A DNA stretch of 64,000 nucleotides from Shewanella psychropiezotolerans (GCF_007197555.1 NZ_CP041614.1:5634001-5698000), one strand, 5' to 3'. Positions 39,136 through 50,709 are shown, counted from the stretch's first letter. Translations and numbers: made by a program. The notes: a model not told the origin generated them from the letters alone.

Positions 39136-39155
39136 TAGAGGCTAGGTTCTACTAG
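39132..39155. repeat. Hairpin at the end of the arginase-family gene
   Basis: CTAGTAGA and TCTACTAG form an 8-bp stem with an 8-base loop that includes the stop codon. It lies between convergent genes, but lacks a T tract. Confidence 0.4.
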
Positions 39156-39178
39156 CGCAATATATAATCCAAATAACT

Positions 39179-40324
39179 TTACCGGATCTGTTGTTGATAA
39201 ATATCACCTGTGATCGGTGTGAAATGAGACATGAGGTTACCGGTAAAGCCTTGTTGGGCATACTCATCAATTCGATAAATAACCTTCACTTGAGCCAATG
39301 AAGCAAAATCGATTTTCTTCAAATCTAAATAAACATCTGACGGGGCTATCAAAGACTTAAAACGATAAACTTTATTCGTTAAATCTGAAATAGACTGAAA
39401 GTATGTTGATACTCCGTAGGACTCTTCTGGATGACTCAGCTCTTTTAAAATAGCTTTTCCAGCTAACGCATCTTCTGGTGGCAACGCCATTCCTGGCACG
39501 AAGGCTGTATTGCCCAAGGCTTGATACATAAAGCCGTATGCGGCATTGGCATCTTTATCATGCATTTTCGGAAAATGTTTCAACCAATAATCCGCCTTAA
39601 GAAAGCGATCATCCGCCGACCAGGTTGAAGGAAAGCTTTCGCTATTGGGGTTAAGCTGAGTTTGGGTTGCCACATCTTTTAAGTGTGATTGATAATTGGG
39701 TGGATTAGTCATAACTCTATACTCTTCGCCATGAAAAACCTTCACCTGACCTTCTTGTATCTCAATTATCGCTGAGTCCCCAGTGCTATCTGCAATTGAT
39801 AAATGTTTTGGCGTGGCAGAATAACTGTAGCCGCCCTTAACAGCCACCAGATGAACCCTCTCTTTAATCGCTTTTACCGCATCATTCACTGTCGCAAAGT
39901 TATCGAGAATATAACTCACCCAATGATCGCCATCTAATTGTAAACTTTGGTCATTATCAGAAACAAGCTGATCTATCTCCCCTTGATTGAAATACAAGGT
40001 TCTCGCTGTCAGCCCCTTCTCATTCATACCATCCATTGGAAAACGATTATTAGCATAAACAACAAGACTACCGTATTTAGAGACCCAATGAGCGACACCA
40101 GATAAGGGTTCAACTTCTGATGTGCCTACCCGTTTGATTCCGCGAGGAGTCATGACTAATGTCGGATTAGATGCAGAATAATAATCTTCGTTACGCCCAA
40201 CCATAATGGGCGCATTACTATCTGTATTCCACAGCATACGGGTACATGCCACACTATCTGCCGCTATGGTTAAACCTGTAAAGGTGGTTGCTGTGACGAG
40301 CAATGTTGTCCATAATTTATTCAT
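39179..40324 (-). CDS. Choloylglycine hydrolase / penicillin V acylase family protein (Ntn hydrolase)
   Basis: About 381 residues. A signal peptide ends in ADSVA, followed immediately by Cys in CTRMLWNTDS. In this Ntn family the Cys becomes the N-terminal nucleophile after processing. Other family residues are visible: GRNEDYYSASNP (the Arg and Asp), FPMDGMNEKGLTARTLYF, and the Asn in RVMTNPPNY. Members hydrolyse bile salts, penicillin V or acyl-homoserine lactones; the substrate here is unknown. I start at ATG 40324, which has GAGG 5 bases upstream. A LysR gene lies directly upstream on the same strand. Confidence 0.88.
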   Translation of the reverse strand: MNKLWTTLLVTATTFTGLTIAADSVACTRMLWNTDSNAPIMVGRNEDYYSASNPTLVMTPRGIKRVGTSEVEPLSGVAHWVSKYGSLVVYANNRFPMDGMNEKGLTARTLYFNQGEIDQLVSDNDQSLQLDGDHWVSYILDNFATVNDAVKAIKERVHLVAVKGGYSYSATPKHLSIADSTGDSAIIEIQEGQVKVFHGEEYRVMTNPPNYQSHLKDVATQTQLNPNSESFPSTWSADDRFLKADYWLKHFPKMHDKDANAAYGFMYQALGNTAFVPGMALPPEDALAGKAILKELSHPEESYGVSTYFQSISDLTNKVYRFKSLIAPSDVYLDLKKIDFASLAQVKVIYRIDEYAQQGFTGNLMSHFTPITGDIYQQQIR

Positions 40325-40453
40325 ATCGACCTCTAAAATTACTTTGATACAGTAATATTCATCCAAGGAAGAAATAAAAGAAAACCGATAGCAGGGGGGA
40401 TTTCCCCCATAGAGAATCACTCGAAAACGAGTTAGAGATAGAAAACGAATGTG

Positions 40454-41320
40454 TTAATGATCTAATAGTTCAACAAGATAATCGAAATATGGAGGCAAGT
40501 CTTTCCCCCACAAAAGTACATTTGAAAAATTGAAACCATCCAATCCGATCTCAGTATTGAGACTGGTAATATTTGGATTGTCAGAGAAGTCATAGTGCGT
40601 AGGAGCAAAACTCCAACCCACTTGTCGCTCGAGCAATGTCCTGAACAAAAATATATCATTAACCAATTGATAACTATCTGAGATAATCATTTTTATTTTT
40701 AGCTCTTCAGTTAACTCTGTAAGTAAAACCAGTTGATTTTTAGAGGAAAGTTCCTGGATACTCAATACACCAAGACATGAAGAGAAGAAGTCTTTATGTG
40801 CGAAGATTTTCATCTCAACAGACCCCATGATCCGCCAACGTAATTCAGAATTAATTAATTTCCCTCTAGATAAAAACAAACCATAATCGGCTTTTCCTTG
40901 CTTCAATAACATTTCACCATAGCTGCGACTTGTACACAGTAGGTTTAATTTGATTTTTTCTAAGCGTAATTTATCTTCAAGATGTAATAAAAAAGATCTA
41001 TCTATACTCTCATCAAAACATAATGTTAGCTGCCCTGCTTCACCACACATTAATGTTTCAGCATAACGAGCAAAAGATTCATTATAGGCCAAGAGTATTT
41101 GCGCTCGCTTCAATAGACGAGAACCATTTTCAGTAAGCAAAAGTTGCCGAGAAGAGCGAGTAAACAGACTATAGCCAAGATCAATCTCAAGGTTTTCTAT
41201 TTTCTCACTGATCGTTTTCCGATCCTTATGCAGCCGCCTGGCAGCCTGACTGAAACTCCTCTCCTCAGCAACGGTGACAAACGTTTTAATCTGGGCCGCT
41301 CCCCAAGCAAATGGTTTCAT
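40454..41320 (-). CDS. LysR-family transcriptional regulator
   Basis: About 288 residues. The N-terminal winged helix-turn-helix is clear: QIKTFVTVAEERSFSQAARR, LHKDRKTISEKIENLEIDLG then YSLFTRSSRQLLLTENG. The rest is the effector-binding domain with two lobes. The ATG at 41320 is preferred over a GTG four codons earlier, with AAGG upstream. It lies 129 bases upstream of the acylase gene, its probable target, and reads in the same direction. Confidence 0.85.
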   Translation of the reverse strand: MKPFAWGAAQIKTFVTVAEERSFSQAARRLHKDRKTISEKIENLEIDLGYSLFTRSSRQLLLTENGSRLLKRAQILLAYNESFARYAETLMCGEAGQLTLCFDESIDRSFLLHLEDKLRLEKIKLNLLCTSRSYGEMLLKQGKADYGLFLSRGKLINSELRWRIMGSVEMKIFAHKDFFSSCLGVLSIQELSSKNQLVLLTELTEELKIKMIISDSYQLVNDIFLFRTLLERQVGWSFAPTHYDFSDNPNITSLNTEIGLDGFNFSNVLLWGKDLPPYFDYLVELLDH

Positions 41321-41435
41321 AACAATAAACACCTTACAAAAAGTAATATGACTCTAAATGAGTTAACAGATATGTCCACTTTTATAAGGTCACTTCATCG
41401 TTTAAGAGAGTCAAAAGCACCTATTTTCACCTGTT

Positions 41436-41545
41436 ACTATTCACCAATGCCTAACGTATTGTGAGGCTGAAATGTAAGCGCCTGCGCAAAGTCCAATCTA
41501 AGCCAAAAATGCGTATTTTTATCCGCTACTATTCACCAATGGCTA
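41436..41545 (+). repeat. Two imperfect direct repeats upstream of ubiE
   Basis: A block reading TACTATTCACCAATGCCTAA occurs near 41436 and again near 41527 (with GGCTAA), about 91 bases apart. Both are preceded by a related TATTTT...C segment. They lie in the spacer between the LysR gene and ubiE. Confidence 0.6.
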
Positions 41546-41718
41546 ATATTATGATGTAATGCCCAGTCAAATTTGCGAAAGCCTGCGCCAACGCGCATTT
41601 TCAACAATTCCGGGTTCAGATAACTAACATCGATCACAATGTGCTTGATGGGACATTCTGCGACGTGAATGAATGGCTTACACTCGCTTATAACAATTGC
41701 ATAGATAGGAACAACCAG

Positions 41719-42474
41719 ATGTCACAGGGCGCAGAAAAAAGTACCCATTTCGGTTATAAAACAGTTGAGACGGATCAGAAGGCCGATATGGTCGCTGGCG
41801 TATTTCATTCTGTTGCAGCCAAATATGACATCATGAATGATGTCATGTCTTTCGGTATTCACCGCATGTGGAAACGTTTTACCATCGAAAGTTCAGGTGC
41901 AAGACCTGGTATGAAGGTGTTAGATCTTGCCGGTGGTACAGGCGACTTAACCGCTAAATTCTCTCACCTAGTCGGCGACAGAGGCCAAGTAACTCTTGCC
42001 GATATCAACGATTCCATGCTCAAGGTCGGTCGTGAAAAGCTCAGAGACAAGGGCATTGTTGGCAATGTTAACTATGTTCAAGCCAATGCCGAAGCCCTAC
42101 CATTCCCCGATAATCATTTCGATATTATCACCATCGCCTTTGGCTTGAGGAATGTCACCGACAAAGATGCGGCTATCCGCTCTATGCTGCGTGTGCTTAA
42201 GCCTGGTGGAAAGCTATTAATTCTTGAATTCTCCAAGCCAAAACATGACATGATGCGCAAGATTTATGATCTTTACAGCTTCAAAATAATGCCAAAAATG
42301 GGCGCGCTCATTACCCAAGATGCCGACAGTTATGAATATCTGGCTGAATCTATTCGCATGCATCCAGATCAAGAAACCTTAAAAGGTATGATGGTCGAGG
42401 CTGGTTTTGAGCAGGTAGACTACACCAACATGACAGACGGCATAGTTGCTCTTCATAAAGGCTACAAATTTTAA
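41719..42474 (+). CDS. ubiE: Ubiquinone/menaquinone methyltransferase UbiE
   Basis: SAM-dependent C-methylation of the quinone ring in both ubiquinone and menaquinone synthesis. At 251 residues from ATG 41719 it has the family length; upstream codons in frame are dropped because AGGA lies 8 bases before this ATG. Motifs: [40 protein letters not shown], the SAM loop [12 protein letters not shown], and [20 protein letters not shown]. First gene of ubiE-ubiJ-ubiB-tat. Confidence 0.97.
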   Translation: MSQGAEKSTHFGYKTVETDQKADMVAGVFHSVAAKYDIMNDVMSFGIHRMWKRFTIESSGARPGMKVLDLAGGTGDLTAKFSHLVGDRGQVTLADINDSMLKVGREKLRDKGIVGNVNYVQANAEALPFPDNHFDIITIAFGLRNVTDKDAAIRSMLRVLKPGGKLLILEFSKPKHDMMRKIYDLYSFKIMPKMGALITQDADSYEYLAESIRMHPDQETLKGMMVEAGFEQVDYTNMTDGIVALHKGYKF

Positions 42475-42546
42475 CTCTCGAATTTGAGCCATTACACTCA
42501 ATAAAATAGCCCGAATACGAGCCTGAATTCAGTCATTGGATAACTT

Positions 42547-43163
42547 ATGAAACGTGAAATGGCATTGCTACTCAGCGCTGGGCTTGAGACGGCTTTCAAG
42601 CAAGTCCTCGCTCAGTCTCCCGAGGAGTATGCCAAAATGCGTACTCTACATGGCAAGGTCCTTTGCATTCAATTGAGCCAGCTCAGCTGGCCAATCTATC
42701 TGGTTTTTGCCGGTGAAATTCAAGTATTAAGCAAATATGAAGGTGAAATAACCACTAAGGTTAATGCCGATATAACTACCCTATATCAATTAACCGAAGG
42801 GGCTAACCTTACCGAGCTGATAAAGCAAGACAAGCTCAGTATCGAAGGCGATCTCAGTCTGTTGCAGACCTTCAGTCATTATTTACATCAGGTGGAGTTC
42901 GATTTCGCCGAGCCTATATCCCGCTATATTGGCGATGCTCCGACTCACTTTTTAACGAGAGGGGTTAAGCAAATCAAATCCGACCTCGCTAACGTCTTTC
43001 GCAAGAGTCGCTCCCATATAGGTCAATTAACCACCGAAGAATATAAGTTAGCCCCCATAAAATCGAATTTATTCATTTCGGTGATAGAATCGATGATCTG
43101 GTGGCAGATGTTGACGCCATAGAAAAACGAATCAAACAACTACAAGACCACTCTCCTAAATAA
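42547..43163 (+). CDS. ubiJ: Ubiquinone biosynthesis accessory factor UbiJ (SCP2 domain), frameshifted
   Basis: Lipid-binding scaffold of the aerobic ubiquinone complex. A SCP2-type domain covers the first half (LVFAGEIQVLSKYEGEITTK, TELIKQDKLSIEGDLSLLQT). The frame as given ends early after EYKLAP. Adding one C to the C5 run at 43052-43056 restores the usual end: KIEFIHFGDRIDDLVADVDA followed by a coiled coil EKRIKQLQDHS and stop at 43163. That gives about 205 residues, normal for the family. Confidence 0.88.
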
Positions 43164-43178
43164 GGCGAACGTTAAGAC

Positions 43179-44827
43179 ATGACGCTAAAAAGTATCAGAC
43201 GAGCTTATCAAGTTATCAAGATATCCCTTCACTATGGGCTCGATGAGTTAATTCCTGCTAAAATGACTCCCTGGTACTTCAGACTCCTTCGTTGCGGTCT
43301 GTTCTGGATTAGAAATCAGCACAAGGACAAGATAGGCGGCGAGCGCTTAAAGCTTGCCATGCAAGAGCTGGGGCCTGTTTATATCAAGTTTGGCCAGATG
43401 CTTTCTACCAGACGAGACCTACTTAGTGACGAATGGGCCGAAGAACTTGCCATGTTGCAAGACAGAGTGCCCCCTTCGATTCTGCCATCGCCAGAGAGAT
43501 GATCGAAACTGAGTTAGGCAAACCAATCGATACTTACTTCGAAGATTTCGATGACATCCCATTGGCATCGGCTTCTATTTCACAGGTCCACACGGCGACG
43601 CTAAAATCCAACGGCAAGGCTGTGGTACTCAAGGTCCTGCGCCCAAGTGTAGAAGCTCAGGTCCAAGCCGATATTCTACTCATGTCTCAGACCGCCAACT
43701 TTCTCGAGGCATTACTGGGCCAGGGTAACCGTTTGCGCCCAGCCGAAGTCATTGAAGACTACCGCACAACCATAGAGGGAGAGCTGAATCTCAAGTTAGA
43801 GGCCCTCAATGCCATCAGACTCAGAAACAACTTCCTCGACTCCGGGTCCCTATACATTCCCTATATGTATGAAGATCTCTGTTTCAGACGCTTAATCGTG
43901 ATGGAGCGAATCGACGGCATCCCGGTCTCGGATATGGCGGCATTGAAAGCCCAAGGCACTAACCTGAAAAGATTGGCCGAGCGCGGTGTAGAACTATTTT
44001 TCACTCAGGTATTCAGAGATAACTTCTTCCACGCCGATATGCACCCCGGCAACATATTTGTCAGCCGAGAGCATCCGGATGATCCTTACTATATCGGATT
44101 AGATTGCGGCATCATGGGCACTTTGACCGATGAAGATAAACGCTATCTGGCAGAAAACTTCCTCGCCTTCTTCAATCGAGACTACCGCAGAATTGCCCAA
44201 CTCTATATCGAGTCTGGTTGGGTCTCAGCCGATACAGATATCGGCGCGTTCGAGCAGGCCGTCAAAGTAGTGTGTGAGCCTATGTTTAACAAGCCATTAG
44301 ACGAGATCTCCTTTGGTCATGTACTGCTTGAGCTATTTCGCACCGCGAGACGTTTCGATATGGTGGTTCAGCCTCAACTGGTGCTACTGGAAAAGACACT
44401 GCTCTATATCGAAGGATTAGGACGTCAGCTCTATCCTCAGCTGGATCTTTGGCAAACCGCCAAACCTTTCCTGGAAGATTGGATGTCGGAACAAGTCGGC
44501 CCCAAGGCGATGGCAAAAAAGATCAAGCAAGAGATACCATACTGGGTAGATAAACTCCCAGAGCTCCCAGAATTGGTGTACGACAACCTCAAGGTGGGCA
44601 AGAATTTTGTCAAATCACAGAACAAAATGCTTGAGCGTTACCTTAAACAGCAACAAAAGGCCCATAAAAGTAACTATCTTTTGCTAACATCCGCAGTTTT
44701 AGTGATCTGCGGCACGATTTTGTTTAATCAAGACGCTACACTATGGGCCTCTTACACCTGCTTCACCATTGGCACCTTATTATGGTTGCTTGGTTGGCGA
44801 TCCAGGCCAAAGAATCACAAATTTTAG
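43179..44827 (+). CDS. ubiB: UbiB kinase-like protein for ubiquinone synthesis, frameshifted
   Basis: Atypical protein-kinase-like ATPase (ABC1/ADCK family) needed for ubiquinone. The frame breaks at a C5 run (43470-43474); one added base joins ...AMLQDRVPP to [15 protein letters not shown] and gives 549 residues, the normal length. Visible motifs: [13 protein letters not shown] (the K-x-G-Q motif of the family), the Ala/Ser-rich loop [19 protein letters not shown], the ExD-like [22 protein letters not shown], and the DFG-equivalent GLDCGIMG. Two C-terminal membrane helices follow ([16 protein letters not shown] and [15 protein letters not shown]). Confidence 0.92.
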
Positions 44828-44888
44828 CTAGCACTAATTAACGATAAGTTCATAATAGAACTATACACATTTTTACGAGGTAAACGTC

Positions 44889-45128
44889 ATGGGTAACATG
44901 GGTATTTGGCAACTTCTGATCATCGCTGTGATCGTGATTTTATTATTTGGAACCAAGAAGTTACGTTCACTTGGTGGAGACTTAGGCGGCGCGGTCAAAG
45001 GATTTAAGAACGCCATATCTAGTGAAGACGAGAAGAAAGCAATCGAAGAGAATGGCTCAGACCTAGCTAAAACTTCTGCAGCGGCTCCTGAAAAGAAGCC
45101 GGAGTCTAAGGACAAAGAACAGGCGTAA
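44889..45128 (+). CDS. tatA: Twin-arginine translocase subunit TatA
   Basis: Pore-forming subunit of the Tat pathway for folded proteins. 79 residues: an N-terminal TM helix ([17 protein letters not shown]), a hinge, the conserved amphipathic helix [20 protein letters not shown], and an acidic, Lys-rich tail. GAGG lies ahead of the ATG. Starts tatA-tatB-tatC. Confidence 0.97.
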   Translation: MGNMGIWQLLIIAVIVILLFGTKKLRSLGGDLGGAVKGFKNAISSEDEKKAIEENGSDLAKTSAAAPEKKPESKDKEQA

Positions 45129-45134
45129 TTCCTT

Positions 45135-45533
45135 ATGTTCGACGGTATAGGCTTTATGGAGCTATTGTTGATCGGTATTTTAGGGCTAGTCGTACTCGGC
45201 CCTGAAAGATTACCGTTAGCAATCCGCTCAATTACAGGTTGGATCCGCGCCATGAAAAACATGGCGAATTCGGTGAAAGATGAACTCGAGCAGGAGCTTA
45301 AAATTGAGCAACTGCATTCAGACCTAAAAAAGGCTGAAAGTCAGGGTTTAAAAAATCTTTCTCCCGAGTTACAGGAGTCAATCGATCAATTAAAAGACGC
45401 AGCTCAATCAGTTAATCGTCCCTATAAGGTAGAAGAAACACCTTCGGCTAGCGCCAATGCGGCCGCAGATCCTACACCTTCGACGACAAGCACAACTGAG
45501 ACTAGCTCAACTTCAGAAAAACCTAGCGGGTAG
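45135..45533 (+). CDS. tatB: Twin-arginine translocase subunit TatB
   Basis: Substrate receptor subunit that works with TatC. 132 residues: a TM helix ([18 protein letters not shown]), the conserved Glu near the N terminus, the amphipathic helix [20 protein letters not shown], and a Ser/Thr/Ala-rich tail. Six bases separate it from tatA. Confidence 0.96.
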   Translation: MFDGIGFMELLLIGILGLVVLGPERLPLAIRSITGWIRAMKNMANSVKDELEQELKIEQLHSDLKKAESQGLKNLSPELQESIDQLKDAAQSVNRPYKVEETPSASANAAADPTPSTTSTTETSSTSEKPSG

Positions 45534-45536
45534 TCC

Positions 45537-46304
45537 ATGTCGCAACAGCAGCCTCTTATCACTCATCTACTCGAGCTACGCACCCGCCTGCTTCATGCAA
45601 TCGCCAGTGTGCTCGTGGTTTTTGCTTGTTTGGCCTATTGGTCCAATGATATTTACCACTATATGGCAACGCCTCTGATGCAGGCTCTGCCTGAATCCAG
45701 TAGTATGATTGCAACCGATGTGGCGGCGCCATTCTTTGCGCCCTTTAAGTTAACTCTGGTGTTATCTTTCTTTATCGCCATTCCCTATGTCTTATATCAA
45801 ATTTGGTCGTTTATTGCACCAGGTCTATATAAGCATGAGAAGCGTTTGATGATGCCTCTGCTCGCCAGTAGCACACTCCTGTTTTATCTGGGAATAGCCT
45901 TCTCTTATTATATTGTTTTTCCTGTGGTATTTGGTTTTTTTGCCAGTGCTGCACCCGAAGGCGTTCAAGTGGCGACGGATATCAGCAGTTATCTGAGCTT
46001 CGTGCTTAAACTCTTCTTTGCCTTCGGTTTAGCCTTCGAGATCCCCATCGCGGTGATCTTACTCTGTTGGGCTGGTGTAACTACGCCAGATGAGCTCAAA
46101 GCTAAACGTCCTTATATCGTAGTCGGTGCCTTCGTTTTAGGCATGCTACTGACACCACCAGACATCATTTCTCAGACTATGTTGGCAGTTCCGATGCTGA
46201 TATTATTCGAAGGGGGATTGATTGCTGCTCGTTTCTACAGTAAAAAGGACGATGAAGAAGACGAGCAAGAAAAACAGGATGAACCTGGCCAGGAAACTAA
46301 ATAA
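45537..46304 (+). CDS. tatC: Twin-arginine translocase subunit TatC
   Basis: Six-helix core of the Tat translocon that recognises twin-Arg signal peptides. 255 residues with the conserved N-terminal [34 protein letters not shown], the middle FALAFEI-like helix ([13 protein letters not shown]), and [19 protein letters not shown]. It ends in a charged cytoplasmic tail. Three bases after the tatB stop. Confidence 0.97.
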   Translation: MSQQQPLITHLLELRTRLLHAIASVLVVFACLAYWSNDIYHYMATPLMQALPESSSMIATDVAAPFFAPFKLTLVLSFFIAIPYVLYQIWSFIAPGLYKHEKRLMMPLLASSTLLFYLGIAFSYYIVFPVVFGFFASAAPEGVQVATDISSYLSFVLKLFFAFGLAFEIPIAVILLCWAGVTTPDELKAKRPYIVVGAFVLGMLLTPPDIISQTMLAVPMLILFEGGLIAARFYSKKDDEEDEQEKQDEPGQETK

Positions 46305-46359
46305 GCAATAGCCGATTAGTTAGACATGGCGCGCTCAAATATCATAAGGGAAAATATTA

Positions 46360-46917
46360 ATGCGCATAAGTTGGATTACCGCGGCAGCGATACTCATATC
46401 GACACAAGCAACAGCAGGCCTTGAACAAGACCTGCTGTCCTGTAGTGCCAAGGCGGATAAGTTAGATCGCTTGATCTGTTATGACCAGATAGCAACAAGC
46501 GTAAAAAGTGCGCCAAAAGTCACGAGTAGCACATCGACGAGTACTGCAGCAGCCACAACAGCGGTTGCAGCAACAAGTGTGGCCGCAGCGTCTCAGGCTC
46601 AATCTGTAACGGCTATCCCTACCACGCTTCCCGCCAATATCGAAGATGAGTTTGGCAATAAAAACCTTAAGAAAACCAAAGAAGAAGCCCAAAAAGAAAT
46701 CACTAAGATCTATATGGAGATAGCCTCAATCTCTAAAGATGCCTATGGCGCCCTTAAAATCAGCTTTAGCAATGGTCAGGTCTGGAAACAGAGTGACAGC
46801 CGCCGCTATAAGGTTAAAGAGGGCCAAAGTGTGTTTATTGAAAAAGCGGCGCTAGGCTCCTTCGTCTTAGGCACAGATGAGCGTAACTCTACTATCAGAG
46901 TTAAACGCCTCAAGTAA
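46360..46917 (+). CDS. Hypothetical exported protein between tatC and tatD
   Basis: A 185-residue protein with a signal peptide (MRISWITAAAILISTQATAG). The mature start LEQDLLSCSAKADKLDRLIC then YDQIA has two Cys in a spacing seen in many small periplasmic proteins (for example VasI-like). A Thr/Ala/Ser-rich linker follows, and a C-terminal domain (GALKISFSNGQVWKQSDS, GTDERNSTIRVKRLK) looks like a small beta barrel. AAGGGAA lies before the ATG and its stop overlaps the tatD start (TAATG), so translation may be coupled. Function not known. Confidence 0.8.
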   Translation: MRISWITAAAILISTQATAGLEQDLLSCSAKADKLDRLICYDQIATSVKSAPKVTSSTSTSTAAATTAVAATSVAAASQAQSVTAIPTTLPANIEDEFGNKNLKKTKEEAQKEITKIYMEIASISKDAYGALKISFSNGQVWKQSDSRRYKVKEGQSVFIEKAALGSFVLGTDERNSTIRVKRLK

Positions 46918-47756
46918 TGTCTAAATATATAGATATCGCTGTCAATCTCATTGGCAGCGCACTTGAAAAAAATATTCATGCGGTTATTCAAGATGCGGCG
47001 GCCCAAGGGGTATCGCCGCTGATTGTTATTGGTAGCGAGCTAGATGAGAGCGAGCGAGCAATAAAGTGTTGCCAGCAATACCCTCAACAGCTCTACTGCA
47101 CCGCTGGTGTACACCCACATCATGCCAGCGAATGGCAAGCCGATAGTAGTGAACGAGTCAAACGACTCGCTGCGTTCGCCCAAGTCGTTGCCATCGGCGA
47201 GTGTGGCTTAGACTACAATCGTGACTTTTCCCCCAGACCTATGCAGAGAAAAGCCTTCGAAGCACAGCTCGCACTCGCCGTTGAGCTACAAATGCCAGTA
47301 CTCATGCATGAGCGTGATGCTCATGAAGACTTTTTGGCTATTTTAAAAGAGTATCGGCCCTCTCTGCCCGGTGCCTTATTGCACTGCTTTACCGGCAACA
47401 GACAGAGCATGCAAGCCTATCTTGAATTAGATCTTCACCTGGGGATCACTGGTTGGGTATGCGATGAACGTCGAGGTCAGGAACTCGCAGAATTAGTCTT
47501 AGACATTCCGGACAATCGGATTCTCATCGAGACCGACAGCCCATATTTACTGCCCCGTAGCATGCGACCTAAACCTAAATCGAGTAAGAATAAGCCTCAA
47601 TACCTGCCCTATATCTCTGCATATATCGCAGACCTCAGAGGCCAAAGTCATAAGGAGTTTTCACAGCGAGTCTATGAAAATAGTGTCGACTTCTTTGGTT
47701 TAAATAAGCTAGAAAATGTCAGCCTGGAGAAAAGTGGGTCCCATGAAGCATCTTAG
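46917..47756 (+). CDS. tatD: TatD-family metal-dependent deoxyribonuclease
   Basis: TIM-barrel metallo-nuclease (279 residues) with 3'-5' exonuclease activity in E. coli; not part of the translocase. Conserved blocks: IDIAVNL at the start, CTAGVHPHHASEW, AIGECGLDYNRDFSPR with a metal-binding Glu, MHERDAHEDF, HCFTGNRQSM, GWVCDERRG and IETDSPYLLPR with the catalytic Asp. Its ATG overlaps the upstream stop, and its end overlaps the next gene's start. Confidence 0.94.
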   Translation: MSKYIDIAVNLIGSALEKNIHAVIQDAAAQGVSPLIVIGSELDESERAIKCCQQYPQQLYCTAGVHPHHASEWQADSSERVKRLAAFAQVVAIGECGLDYNRDFSPRPMQRKAFEAQLALAVELQMPVLMHERDAHEDFLAILKEYRPSLPGALLHCFTGNRQSMQAYLELDLHLGITGWVCDERRGQELAELVLDIPDNRILIETDSPYLLPRSMRPKPKSSKNKPQYLPYISAYIADLRGQSHKEFSQRVYENSVDFFGLNKLENVSLEKSGSHEAS

Positions 47757-49608
47757 CTTTATTTTCATCTGTTTCACTCTCATCTTCAGTACTCAAGCCC
47801 GCGGGGGAACCATACTCGCCGTAGGAGAAGACGAAGGGGCTCTGGAACTGGCACATTGGCTGTATTACACTCCCGCAAAAAAATCTGACAATATTGACTC
47901 AGTTAAAGCCTTGGACTCAAGGTCGTGGCAGCGTTTAACCCCAGCCTATAATAATCGTATAGGCATAGAAGCATTTTGGGTTAAATTCAGTATTTATAAC
48001 CCTAAAGAAATACCGATAGACCGCATACTGTCACTGGCCAATCCCAATATCGATCTCATTTATCTCTTTCATATAGTAAACGGTGAGATGATCGATCGAG
48101 TTATCATGGGTGACAGCCTGCCATTTACCCAAAGGCCCATAATAAATAACCACTTTATCTACCCCTTTCAGCTTGAACCTGATGTCTTACATACGTTTTA
48201 TTTAAAGATAGAGACCGAAGGCAGTGCATCTCTCCCTCTAAGTTTGTCATCACCAAAATCATTTGCGAAAGATATCGAGTCCAGCTCACTAACAAACGGT
48301 TTTCAGATCGGCGCCCTCACCGCAATCGGATTATTTAGCCTGTTTATCGCCATCAGTTCACGTTCATTTAGCTATAGTTATTATTCTGGTTACGTATTGT
48401 CAGTCACCCTGTTAGTGGCGACCCTGCACGGATTTGCGTTTAGATTTCTCTGGCCACAATGGCCCTTGCTACAGAAATACATGATCCCATTCCTCATACC
48501 TACGGCGATATTTTTTGCCCTTTTGTTTACCGAAAAAGTATTACAACTTAAATACCACAACCTGCGCATGCTCAGACTCTGTCGATATGGCGCCGGTTTC
48601 GCTGTAATTCTGGCGTTAGTGACTCCCTTTTTAAGTTACTCTTTAAGCCTGTATATCAATATCATTACCATACTGGTTGTGACGACTCTCTTGATGGTCA
48701 TGGCCATTATTCAAGCGCTTAAAGGCCACAAACTCGCTAGGCTATACACCTTAGCCTGGAGCGGCATGTTAGTCGGTTCGTTTGTCTCCAGTGCCATGTA
48801 TCTAGGTTTAGTTGAACTACCTGTCTCCCATTTAACTCCTCTCATGTTGGGGCTATTATTCGAGATTATCTTCATGGCTGCAGTACTGGCCATCAGATAC
48901 AACGATGAGCGCAAGGCTAAGTTAAAGATCCAGCAAGAAGCCGTAATTCAGGCACAACGAGCCCGGGAGACTCGAGAACAAGCCCTTAAAATCGAAGCCG
49001 ATATCAATGAGAAACTTGAGCAGATGGTGCAGGAGAGAACGCTCGAACTGGAGATTGCCCTACGCGAACTCAACGAGGCCAACCAAAAGCTCACCGAGCA
49101 GGCAACCATAGATAGCCTAACAGGCGTTAAGAATCGAGCGGCATTCGATAAACGTCTACTCGCAGAGGGGCGTCTCAGCCGAAGACAGCAAACACCTATG
49201 GCACTATTGATGTTAGACATAGATCGCTTCAAGTCCATCAATGATAATTATGGCCACCTTGCAGGGGATCAGACTCTCAGGTTAATCGCGCAAACACTAA
49301 AAGAGCAATTAAAGCGTCCTGGAGATCTAGTATCACGTTTTGGCGGAGAAGAGTTTGCTATCATACTGCCCAATACAGGCGAAGAGGGTGCGGCGCAGGT
49401 CGCTGAGCTAATCAGACAAACGATTTATGAACTGCCCATTAGTTGGAAAGAACGCTCAATACCACTGACGATAAGTATCGGTGTCAGTGCCGAAATCATC
49501 GACAGGGAGCAAGATCCAACTAAGCTACTCGAGCAAGCTGACAAGGCCCTCTACCGCGCTAAGAACGAGGGAAGAAATCGAGTCATGGTGTATACCGAAT
49601 CTCTTTAA
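47743..49608 (+). CDS. 7TM-DISM sensor diguanylate cyclase (GGDEF)
   Basis: About 621 residues. After a signal peptide (MKHLSFIFICFTLIFS) there is an extracellular sensor domain of the 7TMR-DISMED2 type, then seven TM helices (about residues 190-390), a coiled coil (VQERTLELEIALRELNEAN) and a GGDEF domain. The active site reads RFGGEEFAIILP and an inhibitory I-site RPGD lies five residues earlier, so product inhibition by cyclic-di-GMP is expected. The start ATG at 47743 overlaps the tatD end by 14 bases. Its activity opposes that of the HD-GYP protein at 21818-25013. Confidence 0.93.
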   Translation: MKHLSFIFICFTLIFSTQARGGTILAVGEDEGALELAHWLYYTPAKKSDNIDSVKALDSRSWQRLTPAYNNRIGIEAFWVKFSIYNPKEIPIDRILSLANPNIDLIYLFHIVNGEMIDRVIMGDSLPFTQRPIINNHFIYPFQLEPDVLHTFYLKIETEGSASLPLSLSSPKSFAKDIESSSLTNGFQIGALTAIGLFSLFIAISSRSFSYSYYSGYVLSVTLLVATLHGFAFRFLWPQWPLLQKYMIPFLIPTAIFFALLFTEKVLQLKYHNLRMLRLCRYGAGFAVILALVTPFLSYSLSLYINIITILVVTTLLMVMAIIQALKGHKLARLYTLAWSGMLVGSFVSSAMYLGLVELPVSHLTPLMLGLLFEIIFMAAVLAIRYNDERKAKLKIQQEAVIQAQRARETREQALKIEADINEKLEQMVQERTLELEIALRELNEANQKLTEQATIDSLTGVKNRAAFDKRLLAEGRLSRRQQTPMALLMLDIDRFKSINDNYGHLAGDQTLRLIAQTLKEQLKRPGDLVSRFGGEEFAIILPNTGEEGAAQVAELIRQTIYELPISWKERSIPLTISIGVSAEIIDREQDPTKLLEQADKALYRAKNEGRNRVMVYTESL

Positions 49609-49683
49609 ATCACAATTATCAGAAACACTCAGAAAATCCATTCGTGGCTATTCCATCCAGAAGATAATCTGAGTATTAATTAG

Positions 49684-50709
<1,026 letters not shown>

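Noticed and set aside
43052..43474. Programmed frameshifting in ubiJ and ubiB
   Set aside because: There is no slippery heptamer or stimulatory structure pattern, and the same one-base shortage in C/G runs occurs in unrelated genes, which fits sequence error better.
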